Shown piece by piece: positions 9,901 through 18,280 of a DNA stretch of 64,000 nt. Below the pieces are notes generated by a model. It made no database searches. It saw nothing but the letters and a program-made list of their open reading frames with translations, and had not been told where the DNA came from. The first letter of the stretch is position 1; every line of letters starts with the position of its first letter. The position numbers and the translations under genes are program-made. The DNA is from Bacteroidetes bacterium HGW-Bacteroidetes-4. GTDB taxonomy: Bacteria > Bacteroidota > Bacteroidia > Bacteroidales > SZUA-534. The DNA lies in NCBI GenBank assembly GCA_002840905.1, contig PHDD01000005.1:67012-131011 (forward strand). Direction: 5' to 3'.

Positions 9901-12900
9901 ATTGAACTTGGCTTTGGGGTTTTTTATACCTATCATCAGGGTATTCACATTGGCCAGGTTTGGATTTCCTTTCACAATAATACGTTTGCCTGAATTGGTA
10001 TAATATGTGTATGCATCAACATATGAAACCTCTGAATTTCCTCTGCGCATGGCTTTATTCCGGTCGAGTTTTGCATTTACCAGTTCTTCAAAAACAATTA
10101 CCAGGTTATTTTCAACAGGCCAAACATCTTCACGACTCCTACTACCCCAGGGAGTGAGTCGTAAGGGAACTTCGTATTCATAATAATTGTCGGTAAAGTC
10201 GGCGCCTAAACGCACAAAACACGAAACATCGAAATCATTTACAGCGCGGAAATCGTCGAACATGCTTTCGGCATGAACATACATTTGTAACTTACCGTAA
10301 TCACGCATATCCATATTCAGGGTTTTGTAAACGGCTTTGGCATAACCATCCTCAAGCCCGGTAACTTTTAGGGCCATCGATTGCTCATTCAGTTTTTGCA
10401 GTTGTGGGTTTGAAGGATCCTGCTGCCGATCAACACCGGGTGGAAGCACATAAGGAACGGGTGCGCGATTGCCGTTTTCTTCAATATTAACGGTTGAAAC
10501 GGTAAATGGAATGATATTTGGATCATGACTTTCGTCGCCACCACCAATTGATTCGCCTCCCTCCCTAATAGCATAATCATATTTTCGCCATTCGCTGCGT
10601 ACCAGTTCCAAAGCACCAAAACGCAGTACCACATCTTCGCTCCATTCATTCAAAAACATACGAATAAATCGGATGGATTTAAAATCCTGTATGGTTCCCA
10701 CTTTAAAATCGGGGTTATTAATGGGTATTTTAAACTGATACCAGGTAACTTCTTTGCGAAGGCCATTTTCCATTTCAACTGTCGAGGTAAGCGCATCGGT
10801 TACAAAACCGCTACCTACTTTAAGGTTTTCTTTTCTTAAATCGATGGTATAATGAAAATACGATTCCCCTTCGCTTAGGGTAAAATCGCCGTTAATATCT
10901 TCCACATCGGGATTTACCTGCCCTGTGGTGGTGTATTCCACATTGGCGTTATTGTTTACCGGTGTATTGCCTTCGGAATTGCTGAATTTTTTATAGCGCT
11001 CCAAAATGTCAGGTTCTTCCGAGTCGTATTCTGCACCACGAAAATAACGAAAATCATCAGCTGCAGGGTCGGCTATTATGTTGGCCTTCTGCGTTTCGTC
11101 AGTTACGTTTTGATTGATGTAATTCAGATAAACAGCATGAAATTCCTGCTCGTCAGTCATGCCGGTCGCTTCATTGATTATCGTTCCACTCAGCCCGTCG
11201 AAACCTACATCCTGGCGAATGCGCAGGTCAGCATCCTGAACAAATTCGGTAGTTACCGCCTGAAATGCAGGAACCCTTCCCCATTGTGTTTCAATGTATG
11301 AATCAGCAGCAGGGGGATTTCCGGTAGGTAGTCCGTTTTCATAACTTTTCCGGCCGTCTTTTAAAATATCTTCCGATATATTTCCCAGGTTAAAGTTTAG
11401 TTTCCCTCCCGGATTTAGCGTGTCGCCTTCCACAAAAGGATCCATCATCCAAAACATGATGTATTCCACATTTTGCGCTTCAAAATCTTTGGTGTTTAAT
11501 TCCCGCATAATTCCAGCCCACCGCGTTTCCGGATTGTTCAGTTTTCCTTCGTTATTAAGACCCGCAGAATGAACAGTTGGTTCAGTATCAAAATTATACG
11601 GCCCTCTTTCTTCAGGATAAAAAGCCAAATCGAGAGTAGTAATTTCAGTAGGCTGTCCGCTGGGCGTATCACGATTTGGATAAATCTCCCGTTCGTTTAC
11701 CCGGTAAACCTGTAAACTGGAAAGTTGATCATCATTTACGTTTTCTGTAGAAGTGGAACGGAAAAATATGGGATCAATCTGATACCAGGCCAAAAGCGCC
11801 CGGTTGTATCCCGAACTTAATCCACTAAAATCGTCCGATTCTGGAAAAACTTCTTTATCGTGCGGAATACTGGATAAAACCCAGCCTACCCGGCTGCGTA
11901 AATCGATACTGGATTCACTGCCTTCAAAATCGTCGATAAAAGCATTACCATTGGCACCAATGGCTTTGTTGTGCCCCGGTATTAAATGGGCAAACTCGCC
12001 TTCAACCGTAATCGATGACATTTCTTTGGTTTCAAGAAAAGGCAGACGATCAATCATTCGGGTAAGAAAAGGAACGTCGGTACGATAGGAGCCGTTTAAA
12101 CCCCAAATGGTATTGTTTATGGGTTCGTCGCCCATATTTACTTTTTGAGTAAGTGGCCGCTCGGTAAGATTCATGATGGTAGCTCCCAGATTAAAATCGC
12201 TGTTAAAACGATAATCGAAATGGGTTCCCATCAGGGTTTTGCTTTGAATGCTAAACAGAGCATTGCTTTCGAGCGAAATTTTCAAAGGTGTGCCCGAAGC
12301 CAGGTAACTCTCGTTCAGGATTTTTACCCGACCCAGATTGTAATCGACCGAATAATCAAGATTTTCCTGCAGCACAATACCCCCGGCGGTTACTTTTACT
12401 GAACCCTGGGGAATATTAAATGAGTTTAAAAATATTTCGGAGCCCCCCGACGATTTGTAGTCGCCACTCAGAAAGAACTTATTTTTTGAGGTAATTTGTT
12501 TGGCCTTAAATTGGGTGGAATCGTACAAAGCCTGGTAGGCCAGTCTTTCAGCTAAATCATTGTCATCAATAAGTTGATACAGATAACGGCCAAAAGGTTC
12601 CACCACGGGAAAAATAATACGCCCGGTTTGTGATAAAATAGTTACTCCTTCCACAAAATCAAAAACTCCATCACCAGTTTCTAAATAATTGCCTTGCGAA
12701 TTCAGATTATCGAGGTTCATGTGACGAATAAATTTTTCGTTCCGCATGGAATCGGAAAGCACCCGTTTCCGATCAGGAATATTTAAAACCCGGGTTCCAA
12801 TGTTGTCGTCGTAATACTCCACCTCAAAGCGAAAATCCTCCTGACTCAACTGATATCCGCCAATGGAATACACGTTTTTCATCATTAGTTTCCAGTTAGG

Positions 12901-14406
12901 CAGCAGGGGATTAAAATTAGTTCCCTTTAAAAGTTTTGTTACCAATACATCGGGATGAATGATACCATCTTGCGAAAACTCACCCACCTTATAAGTATCA
13001 CCATTGGCGGTGTATTCATAAGCAACGGCCAAAACCTCGTCGCTGTTGAGCGACAAATTCAGCGAAATGTAACCCAGCCTTTCGTTAAGGGTAAACTCAT
13101 TGGGCCCCAGCTTACGTGCGTATTCTACTTTTTCGTAGTGTTTTCCGCCTTCAAAATTTAAACTGTTTAAAATACGCGAAACCATGTTTATGTTTCGGAT
13201 ACCCGGATTTGCCTGTGTGTCGGCAACCTGCTGGTACAAACTGTTGGCTTTATTTGTAGGGTACTTGCTATTGTAAGTAGTTATAGCAGGATCAAGCAAT
13301 ACAAATTCGTTGTTGTTATAAAAATTTTGCTCTGCTTTTTCTTCACCCAAATCCATAAAGGCCATAATATTTCGTGCCCCGGAGGTTTCTTTTTTGGAAT
13401 TGGTCACCCAAACTTCAATTTTTGTGATGTTGATGGGCGAATTTATCATAGGCAGGTTGGCCAGCCACTCATCGTAATGGGTGCGGAAATAATGCGATAA
13501 AAAGAAGTGTCGGTTTCGGTCGTAATCAATGGCTGAAAGGTTGTAGCTGCTTTTTTGGGCCCCGCCTTCAACCATAATGGTTTTGGTTTCGCCTTCCTGC
13601 TGCGAAAAAATACTGGTAATGTAGAGGTTCCCAAACTTCATCTCGGTTAATATACCGAACAAACTTTGGCTCCCCGATATCAGAGAGGTAGAAAGCGGCA
13701 TGCTTACATCGCCCGCTTCTATTTTCTGCAGAATATCGTCTTCTTTACCCTGATAACGCAGATTCATGGTATTATCGAAATCGAACTGGCTCTCGGTATC
13801 ATAACTAACGCGCATCTCCAGGTTGTCGCCAATTTTACCCACCACACTCATCTGAATTTCTTCTTTAAAATCGAAGGTGGTATTTCGGCGTAAATCGACA
13901 TGCTGGTTGGGGTTTTCGGAATTAGTAATTTTTATCCCGAATTTTAATGCCGCCGAACCGCTGGGTTTAATGTCGATGGTATTACTTCCGAAAATGGTTT
14001 CGAAAGCTTCGCTCCCGATGTTAATTTTGGGAATAAGCGACGACTGATGCTCAAACGATTCGCTTTTGTAGCGCTGATCCCAGTACTTTTTTAGATTTTG
14101 CTGTACATTGTATTGCTGAAACTCGTCAAAATTCATGGTATAAGGAGCACCCAAAACAACGTTTCCAATTTTTTTCTGAACTATGTATTGATTGGTTTTC
14201 ACATCGTACACAATCTCGGTGGTAATTAGTTCGTCGGTTTTAAAATCGATATTTGACGAAGGCCTTCGGGTATCGTAGGGGTTTTGGCTTTGCGGCGTAA
14301 GGGTATAAGGTAACTTTATGGAATCGGCTTCAGTTTGTGCCCAACCAGTTAAAAAGTTCCCGGCAAAAAAAAGTGTTATTGCTATTGTTAGGTATTGTCT
14401 TTTCAA
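6976..14406 (-). CDS. sprA: SprA, giant outer-membrane translocon of the type IX secretion system
   Basis: At 2476 residues this has the expected size of SprA, the single-chain 36-strand outer-membrane barrel through which T9SS cargo leaves the cell. A Sec signal peptide (MKRQYLTIAITLFFAGNFLTGWAQ) is followed by the conserved start DSIKLPYTLTPQ and long stretches of alternating beta strands; the C-terminus ends in the aromatic strand FGFRFQFTLANL. The start is TTG at 14406: no in-frame ATG occurs until about codon 91, which would remove the signal peptide. It lies 18 bp after ruvA and was probably transcribed with it. It is relevant to the PUL here because two PUL proteins (35303-38176 and 43218-45599) carry T9SS C-terminal sorting domains and would exit through this channel. 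Confidence 0.96.
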   Translation of the reverse strand: MKRQYLTIAITLFFAGNFLTGWAQTEADSIKLPYTLTPQSQNPYDTRRPSSNIDFKTDELITTEIVYDVKTNQYIVQKKIGNVVLGAPYTMNFDEFQQYNVQQNLKKYWDQRYKSESFEHQSSLIPKINIGSEAFETIFGSNTIDIKPSGSAALKFGIKITNSENPNQHVDLRRNTTFDFKEEIQMSVVGKIGDNLEMRVSYDTESQFDFDNTMNLRYQGKEDDILQKIEAGDVSMPLSTSLISGSQSLFGILTEMKFGNLYITSIFSQQEGETKTIMVEGGAQKSSYNLSAIDYDRNRHFFLSHYFRTHYDEWLANLPMINSPINITKIEVWVTNSKKETSGARNIMAFMDLGEEKAEQNFYNNNEFVLLDPAITTYNSKYPTNKANSLYQQVADTQANPGIRNINMVSRILNSLNFEGGKHYEKVEYARKLGPNEFTLNERLGYISLNLSLNSDEVLAVAYEYTANGDTYKVGEFSQDGIIHPDVLVTKLLKGTNFNPLLPNWKLMMKNVYSIGGYQLSQEDFRFEVEYYDDNIGTRVLNIPDRKRVLSDSMRNEKFIRHMNLDNLNSQGNYLETGDGVFDFVEGVTILSQTGRIIFPVVEPFGRYLYQLIDDNDLAERLAYQALYDSTQFKAKQITSKNKFFLSGDYKSSGGSEIFLNSFNIPQGSVKVTAGGIVLQENLDYSVDYNLGRVKILNESYLASGTPLKISLESNALFSIQSKTLMGTHFDYRFNSDFNLGATIMNLTERPLTQKVNMGDEPINNTIWGLNGSYRTDVPFLTRMIDRLPFLETKEMSSITVEGEFAHLIPGHNKAIGANGNAFIDDFEGSESSIDLRSRVGWVLSSIPHDKEVFPESDDFSGLSSGYNRALLAWYQIDPIFFRSTSTENVNDDQLSSLQVYRVNEREIYPNRDTPSGQPTEITTLDLAFYPEERGPYNFDTEPTVHSAGLNNEGKLNNPETRWAGIMRELNTKDFEAQNVEYIMFWMMDPFVEGDTLNPGGKLNFNLGNISEDILKDGRKSYENGLPTGNPPAADSYIETQWGRVPAFQAVTTEFVQDADLRIRQDVGFDGLSGTIINEATGMTDEQEFHAVYLNYINQNVTDETQKANIIADPAADDFRYFRGAEYDSEEPDILERYKKFSNSEGNTPVNNNANVEYTTTGQVNPDVEDINGDFTLSEGESYFHYTIDLRKENLKVGSGFVTDALTSTVEMENGLRKEVTWYQFKIPINNPDFKVGTIQDFKSIRFIRMFLNEWSEDVVLRFGALELVRSEWRKYDYAIREGGESIGGGDESHDPNIIPFTVSTVNIEENGNRAPVPYVLPPGVDRQQDPSNPQLQKLNEQSMALKVTGLEDGYAKAVYKTLNMDMRDYGKLQMYVHAESMFDDFRAVNDFDVSCFVRLGADFTDNYYEYEVPLRLTPWGSRSREDVWPVENNLVIVFEELVNAKLDRNKAMRRGNSEVSYVDAYTYYTNSGKRIIVKGNPNLANVNTLMIGIKNPKAKFNNLVDDRSEKSVEVWVNELRLTDFDEKGGWAATGRVSARLADFGTLSVAGSTTQPGFGSIEQSGQERAKEETNQIDVATNLELGKFFPKEANVRIPMFLGYSRTAINPEYNPLDQDVKLETTLKDESLTKAEKEELVKQVQDLTERKSLNFTNVGIGRSGKGKTRFYSPSNLSATYAYSELAHRDVGVKYNTIKTYMGALNYVYNNQPKNYVPFKKVKLLNKPTFKLIGDFNFYLAPQQLSFRSTMNRKYSETQLRNLNNPEQFFIPTYDKNFYWNNQFDIKYNFSRGLKFTFTTNTNALIEEPDGLILKETYDEYKKKVWQSIRSFGAPNTYNQKFDATYTLPINKIPLLDFVSANARYAATYDWKVGATLKEGDLGNTIKNTQQTTLNGQFNMDRLYNKVGFIDKIDKKYKRPKQQRKKPTIENVKYVQEGVRFKGGTARRISHNLGTQDNIVVKAKVAGGKEVKADVEILSENRVSVTLERDAEDVTIEVTGKKEKHDNLFVVGLEHIVLGVTGVKQVSGTFTQTRGTALYGYTKEHSFDALYKDPGLPFIFGWQDEGFAMKTALNDGIINDARLVSPYTMTDNIAWNFKTTYQPVRDLRIDFTGQRSETEIMSEYYLPQGESDPVRQDRMQSGSYNTNIWMLGSAFAKKPDLDNLQSEAFLQYKKNLYAVANRLAAARVQNNMEQNLGYDYAPVYSDSIFPQGFNSTNPDVALPAFLAAYTNVSASNVKLNFYSWAFFRPSWRVKYDGLKNIDFLAKYFKNISLSHGYNAAFTVGGFKTNLAYNFDDANDPDIGMSWAVGGTDSALFVSQYDISSFAATEQFIPLFGIDVTWKNNILTRFEYKKTRNLTMSLVNNQMVEVYSWEYTIGSGYRFDKLKIIVNQKPIVSDLNLRADVSIRDNISITHDLSQNNPQATQGQKVVTTKISADYRLSDNLNFQAYYDRTLTNPKVGSFKTVVTEFGFRFQFTLANL

Positions 14407-14424
14407 GGCAATGGTAACAGTTAA

Positions 14425-15006
14425 TTAAAACGATTTTAAAGCTTGCTTCACCAGCTCCTCAACACTGGCTTTGGGATTTGCCTGCAACAGCTTATCAAGT
14501 ATTTTTTCGACGCTGCTCTTTACAAAACCCAACATCACTAATGCAGATAACGCTTCTTCGCGGTTTGTATTGCTTTGTGTCTGGAAAAATTCTCCCGTAA
14601 GATTCGATTTACCCACTTTATCTTTTAAATCAACAATAATGCGCTGTGCCGTTTTGGCTCCTACGCCTTTTATATTATTCAAGAGTTTAACATTGCCTGA
14701 AAGAATGGCTTCTTTAATTTCATCGGGGCTGAGCGACGAAAGAATCATCCGTGCCGTGTTTGAACCAATTCCTGAAACAGAAATTAACTGACGAAAAATT
14801 TCACGCTCGCTTTTATTAAAGAAACCATACAACAGATGTGCATCATCGCGTACCACCTGATGAACAAAAACAACGGCCTGCTCTTTACCTGATAAGGCCG
14901 AATAGGTATTTAACGAAATCTGAATGTGATAACCGACACCCTGGTTATCGATAACTACAGTGGCAGGAGTAAGTTCTGCTATGGTACCTTGTATGTATTC
15001 GTACAT
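14425..15006 (-). CDS. ruvA: Holliday junction branch-migration protein RuvA
   Basis: This 193-residue protein forms the tetrameric DNA-junction scaffold that loads the RuvB motor. The N-terminal OB fold (MYEYIQGTIAELTPATVVID) precedes two helix-hairpin-helix motifs (LISVSGIGSNTARMIL and LLNNIKGVGAKTAQRII), a variable linker (~135-145) and the small C-terminal domain III that contacts RuvB (EEALSALVMLGF...). All parts are present and the length is normal. It is the first gene of the ruvA-sprA unit. ruvB is not in this window. Confidence 0.97.
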   Translation of the reverse strand: MYEYIQGTIAELTPATVVIDNQGVGYHIQISLNTYSALSGKEQAVVFVHQVVRDDAHLLYGFFNKSEREIFRQLISVSGIGSNTARMILSSLSPDEIKEAILSGNVKLLNNIKGVGAKTAQRIIVDLKDKVGKSNLTGEFFQTQSNTNREEALSALVMLGFVKSSVEKILDKLLQANPKASVEELVKQALKSF

Positions 15007-15034
15007 AGATTTTTAACTTTGGCTTACAATCGGG

Positions 15035-15066
15035 CAAAACTACAAAAAATGAGCTACAAACCTCAA
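15035..15066 (-). promoter_or_regulatory. Promoter of ruvA-sprA
   Basis: On the minus strand, TTG (15066-15064), a 21-bp spacer and TAGTTTTG (15042-15035, perfect TAnnTTTG) lie about 29 bp upstream of the ruvA ATG. This matches the Bacteroidota -33/-7 promoter layout. Confidence 0.6.
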
Positions 15067-15151
15067 GCTTTTTGGCTAAAAGTAAATGCGATGTTTTAAA
15101 ACCGTAAAGCACCGAAGCTACAATCGTCTGAATCAGTTCTTGTGAAATGCC

Positions 15152-16069
15152 TTATATAAAAAAAAGGGCTACGCCTCCCACGGTAATTACCGCACCCAAC
15201 ACCTCTTTTAAAGTTACTTTTTCCTTATAAAGCAGAATTGCCGGAGGAATTATTAGTACCGGGATAATTGACATAATGGTTGATGCAATGCCTACCGAAG
15301 TGAATTTAACCGAAAGCAGTGAGAGGTAAACTCCGATAAAGGGCCCAAAAACTGCACCAATGGCCATAAAGCGGAGGGCTTTACCGTCTTTTACGGCAGC
15401 GGTAACGCGTGGCCACCGGTTTATTAAAGTAATTAGAATTACAAAACCCACACTACCTGTAATTACCCGAATGTGTGTAGCAGCAAAAACATTGTAATCG
15501 CCCATACCGTATTTGCTTAACACCAGGCCGCTGGCCTGACCAATGGTTCCCAGCAGAGCAAAAACCAATCCCTTGGGCGAAAACGAAAATTGCAAGCCTT
15601 TTTTCTTTCCCATTTTTTCGTCATCCAGTTTTTTCTTTTCGGTAACCACTAATACAATCCCCGAAAGGGTAACAGCCATTGCCAGCATCGCCTGAAAACT
15701 CAGGGTTTCGCCCAGGGCAATCCAACTGATAAAAGCGGCAAAGGGAGGACTCAGCGACATAACCAGCATAGAGATGCGCGCACTGATGTATTCGTAAGAC
15801 TTAAACAAAAAATAATCGCCAAACACAAAACCTACCAGGCCTGAAATACTCAACCAAATCCAGTTAAAGCCTGAAGCATCGGTAGGAAAGAAACGCCCGC
15901 GCAGAAACCACGAAACTACCGCATAAATTACAAAAGCCATCAGCAAACGAATAAGGTTTACCGACAAGGAACCCGTCCGGCGAGTGGCCTGCTGAAAAGC
16001 CAGTCCGGTTACCGTCCAGCAAACGGCTGTACCCAATGCTATCAGCTCCCCAAGATGTGATTGAATCAT
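15152..16069 (-). CDS. DMT superfamily (EamA) inner-membrane transporter
   Basis: This 305-residue protein consists of two EamA repeats (about 8-145 and 165-304) and about ten predicted membrane helices. A basic cytoplasmic linker, KKKLDDEKMGKKKG, separates the halves. The first repeat carries the family's IALGETLSFQA motif; the second ends LLYKEKVTLKEVLGAVITVGGVALFFI. Members export or import small metabolites such as amino acids or nucleosides; the substrate cannot be inferred from sequence. It is a single-gene unit, divergent from the aspartase gene, with its own -7 box. Confidence 0.92.
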   Translation of the reverse strand: MIQSHLGELIALGTAVCWTVTGLAFQQATRRTGSLSVNLIRLLMAFVIYAVVSWFLRGRFFPTDASGFNWIWLSISGLVGFVFGDYFLFKSYEYISARISMLVMSLSPPFAAFISWIALGETLSFQAMLAMAVTLSGIVLVVTEKKKLDDEKMGKKKGLQFSFSPKGLVFALLGTIGQASGLVLSKYGMGDYNVFAATHIRVITGSVGFVILITLINRWPRVTAAVKDGKALRFMAIGAVFGPFIGVYLSLLSVKFTSVGIASTIMSIIPVLIIPPAILLYKEKVTLKEVLGAVITVGGVALFFI

Positions 16070-16085
16070 TCCATAAAAATTTGCT

Positions 16086-16114
16086 CAAAAGTAGAAAAAT
16101 AAATACAGCCCAAA
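16086..16114 (-). promoter_or_regulatory. Promoter of the EamA transporter gene
   Basis: Minus strand: TTTG (16114-16111), a 17-bp spacer and TACTTTTG (16093-16086), ending about 17 bp before the ATG. The -7 box is a perfect consensus; the spacer is slightly short. Confidence 0.5.
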
Positions 16115-16172
16115 CTACATTAAGCAAAAAATATCAAGCCCAATAAGCCTTTAAAAAGCCTATAAATATGTG

Positions 16173-16203
16173 TTGTAAAGTACATTTTTATATGATACTT
16201 TTG
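16173..16203 (+). promoter_or_regulatory. Promoter of the cNMP-domain aspartase gene
   Basis: TTG at 16173-16175, a 20-bp spacer and TACTTTTG at 16196-16203 give an almost ideal Bacteroidota promoter. The expected transcript start near 16208 leaves a leader of about 55 nt before the ATG at 16264. Confidence 0.7.
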
Positions 16204-16263
16204 CTTGGGCAGTTTTAAAAAAAGAATCACATTCGCCCAACAAAAAGTAAAAACATCAACATT

Positions 16264-18132
16264 ATGGACAAGCAAAAAATATCGAGCTTTATTACTGAGG
16301 TTCAACTGTTTGACTCACTCAACACCGACGAAATAGATTTATTGGCCGCCAAGTTCAGCGAAAAAGCAATCAAACAAGGAGCCTACCTTTTTAAAGAAGG
16401 TTCAGAACGCGAAGCTATCTTTGTTATTTACGATGGCGAGGTAGAGCTTTTTACACGCACCCCCTTTGGCGAAGAACGCCGTTTATCGTTTTTCCAGAAG
16501 TACGATTTTATTGGTGAAGGATCGTTAATCGACAATTCGCCCCACTCAACCACTGCAAGAGCTATGACCGACGTAACGGTGTTGTCGCTGAGCCGGAAAA
16601 CCCTGCAGGAACTGTTCGACGATAATAAAGAACTGGCCGCTAAAGTATATCGCTACCTGGCCAAACTGGTTGCCCGCCGTATGAACCAGGCCAATGCCCA
16701 CCTCACCAACGCCGGAGCCCAATACGTTTCAGGACGCACGCGCAGCGAACACGATTTGCTGGGCGATCGCGATGTCCCGGCTGAAGCCTACTACGGGGTG
16801 CAAACCCTGCGAGCCATGGAAAACTTTAATATTAGCGGGGTAACCTTAAACTTTTATCCGGTTTTTGTGCAGGCGCTGGCCATGGTGAAACTTGCTGCTG
16901 CCAAAGCAAACAATGACCTGGGCCTTTTGAACAACACTCTTACCGATGCCATTGTGGCCGCCTGCGACGAAGTTATTAAGGGAAAATTTCACAAAAACTT
17001 TGCAGTTGATATGATTCAGGGCGGTGCCGGAACCTCAACCAATATGGCAGCCAATGAGGTTATTGCCAACCGTGCTCTGGAAATTCTGGGTCACAAAAAA
17101 GGCGAATACCAATATTGCCACCCGAACAATCATGTAAACCTAAGTCAATCGACCAACGATGCTTATCCAACCGCGGTTAAAATTGCGCTTATTTTAAATA
17201 ATGCCCGTTTTATCGAGGTACTTAAGGACCTAATAGAATCGTTTTATACCAAGGCACGCGATTTTCGCGACGTTATCAAGATGGGCCGTACCCAGTTACA
17301 GGACGCAGTTCCCATGACTTTGGGACAAGCTTTTGAAGCCTATGCAGTAACCCTTTCGGAAGAGATTGAACGGCTGGAACAAAACGTACAGCTATTTCTT
17401 GAAGTAAACATGGGCGCCACAGCCATTGGAACCGGTATTAATTCGGAACCCGGTTACAGCGATCTTTGCATCAAACATTTAAGAGAAGTTACCGGACTCG
17501 ACATTAAGCTGGCGGGAAACCTGATTGAAGCCACCCAGGATACCGGAGCCTTTATTATGTATTCGTCGGCAATTAAACGCCTGGCGGTAAAACTATCGAA
17601 AATCAGCAACGACCTGCGCCTGCTTTCATCGGGGCCACGCACCGGTTTTAACGAGATAAACCTGCCCCCCATGCAGCCCGGCTCTTCGATAATGCCCGGA
17701 AAAGTAAACCCGGTAATTCCCGAAGTGGTAAATCAGATTGCCTTTAAAGTAATTGGTAACGACCTCACGGTAACCCTTGCTTCCGAGGCCGGACAACTGG
17801 AATTGAACGTGATGGAACCGGTGATTACGCAAAGTATTTTTGAAAGTGTGGAGATGCTTAAAAATGGTATGGAAGTTTTACGCTTCCGCTGCATCGACGG
17901 CATAACCGCCAACGAAGAACGTTGCCGCGAACTGGTACAAAACAGCATTGGGCTGGTAACTGCCTTAAATCCCGCATTGGGATATGAGGTGTGCAGCAAA
18001 CTGGCCAAGGAAGCCTTAAAAAACAACCGAAGCGTTTACGATTTGGTACTGGAACAAAACCTGCTCTCGAAAGAGGAACTTGATAACATTCTTACTCCTG
18101 AAAACATGATTCGCCCGCGGAAAATGCATTAA
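16264..18132 (+). CDS. aspA: Aspartate ammonia-lyase with N-terminal cyclic-nucleotide-binding domain
   Basis: The 622 residues combine two modules. Residues ~1-150 form a CRP/FNR-type cyclic-nucleotide-binding beta roll (AIFVIYDGEVELFTR, GEGSLIDNSPHSTTARAMTDVTVLSLS) followed by a helix. Residues ~155-622 are a complete fumarase/aspartase superfamily lyase, beginning RTRSEHDLLGDRDVPAEAYYGVQTLRA-like and carrying the signature GSSIMPGKVNP (about 473-483). Aspartase deaminates L-aspartate to fumarate and ammonia; the sequence is closer to aspartase than to class II fumarase in its start. The effector module has no DNA-binding domain, so it may act as an allosteric or oligomerization domain; that is inference. 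It is a single-gene unit with its own promoter and terminator. Confidence 0.9.
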   Translation: MDKQKISSFITEVQLFDSLNTDEIDLLAAKFSEKAIKQGAYLFKEGSEREAIFVIYDGEVELFTRTPFGEERRLSFFQKYDFIGEGSLIDNSPHSTTARAMTDVTVLSLSRKTLQELFDDNKELAAKVYRYLAKLVARRMNQANAHLTNAGAQYVSGRTRSEHDLLGDRDVPAEAYYGVQTLRAMENFNISGVTLNFYPVFVQALAMVKLAAAKANNDLGLLNNTLTDAIVAACDEVIKGKFHKNFAVDMIQGGAGTSTNMAANEVIANRALEILGHKKGEYQYCHPNNHVNLSQSTNDAYPTAVKIALILNNARFIEVLKDLIESFYTKARDFRDVIKMGRTQLQDAVPMTLGQAFEAYAVTLSEEIERLEQNVQLFLEVNMGATAIGTGINSEPGYSDLCIKHLREVTGLDIKLAGNLIEATQDTGAFIMYSSAIKRLAVKLSKISNDLRLLSSGPRTGFNEINLPPMQPGSSIMPGKVNPVIPEVVNQIAFKVIGNDLTVTLASEAGQLELNVMEPVITQSIFESVEMLKNGMEVLRFRCIDGITANEERCRELVQNSIGLVTALNPALGYEVCSKLAKEALKNNRSVYDLVLEQNLLSKEELDNILTPENMIRPRKMH

Positions 18133-18154
18133 ACCAATACTAATTTCATTAGAG

Positions 18155-18186
18155 AAAGCCTGAATACAAATAATCGGGCTTTTTTA
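18155..18186 (+). terminator. Intrinsic terminator after aspA
   Basis: Stem AAAGCCTGA (18155-18163) with TCGGGCTTT (18174-18182), one G-T pair, 10-nt loop, then a T run. It begins 23 bp after the aspA stop. Confidence 0.8.
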
Positions 18187-18280
18187 TACAACGTTGTGCG
18201 CAGATAAGCCGAATAAAGAACCCTCTGTGGTCCCTTTTCAAAAAAATAAAAAATTCCGCATCAAAGTGGTTGGTTGGCTA

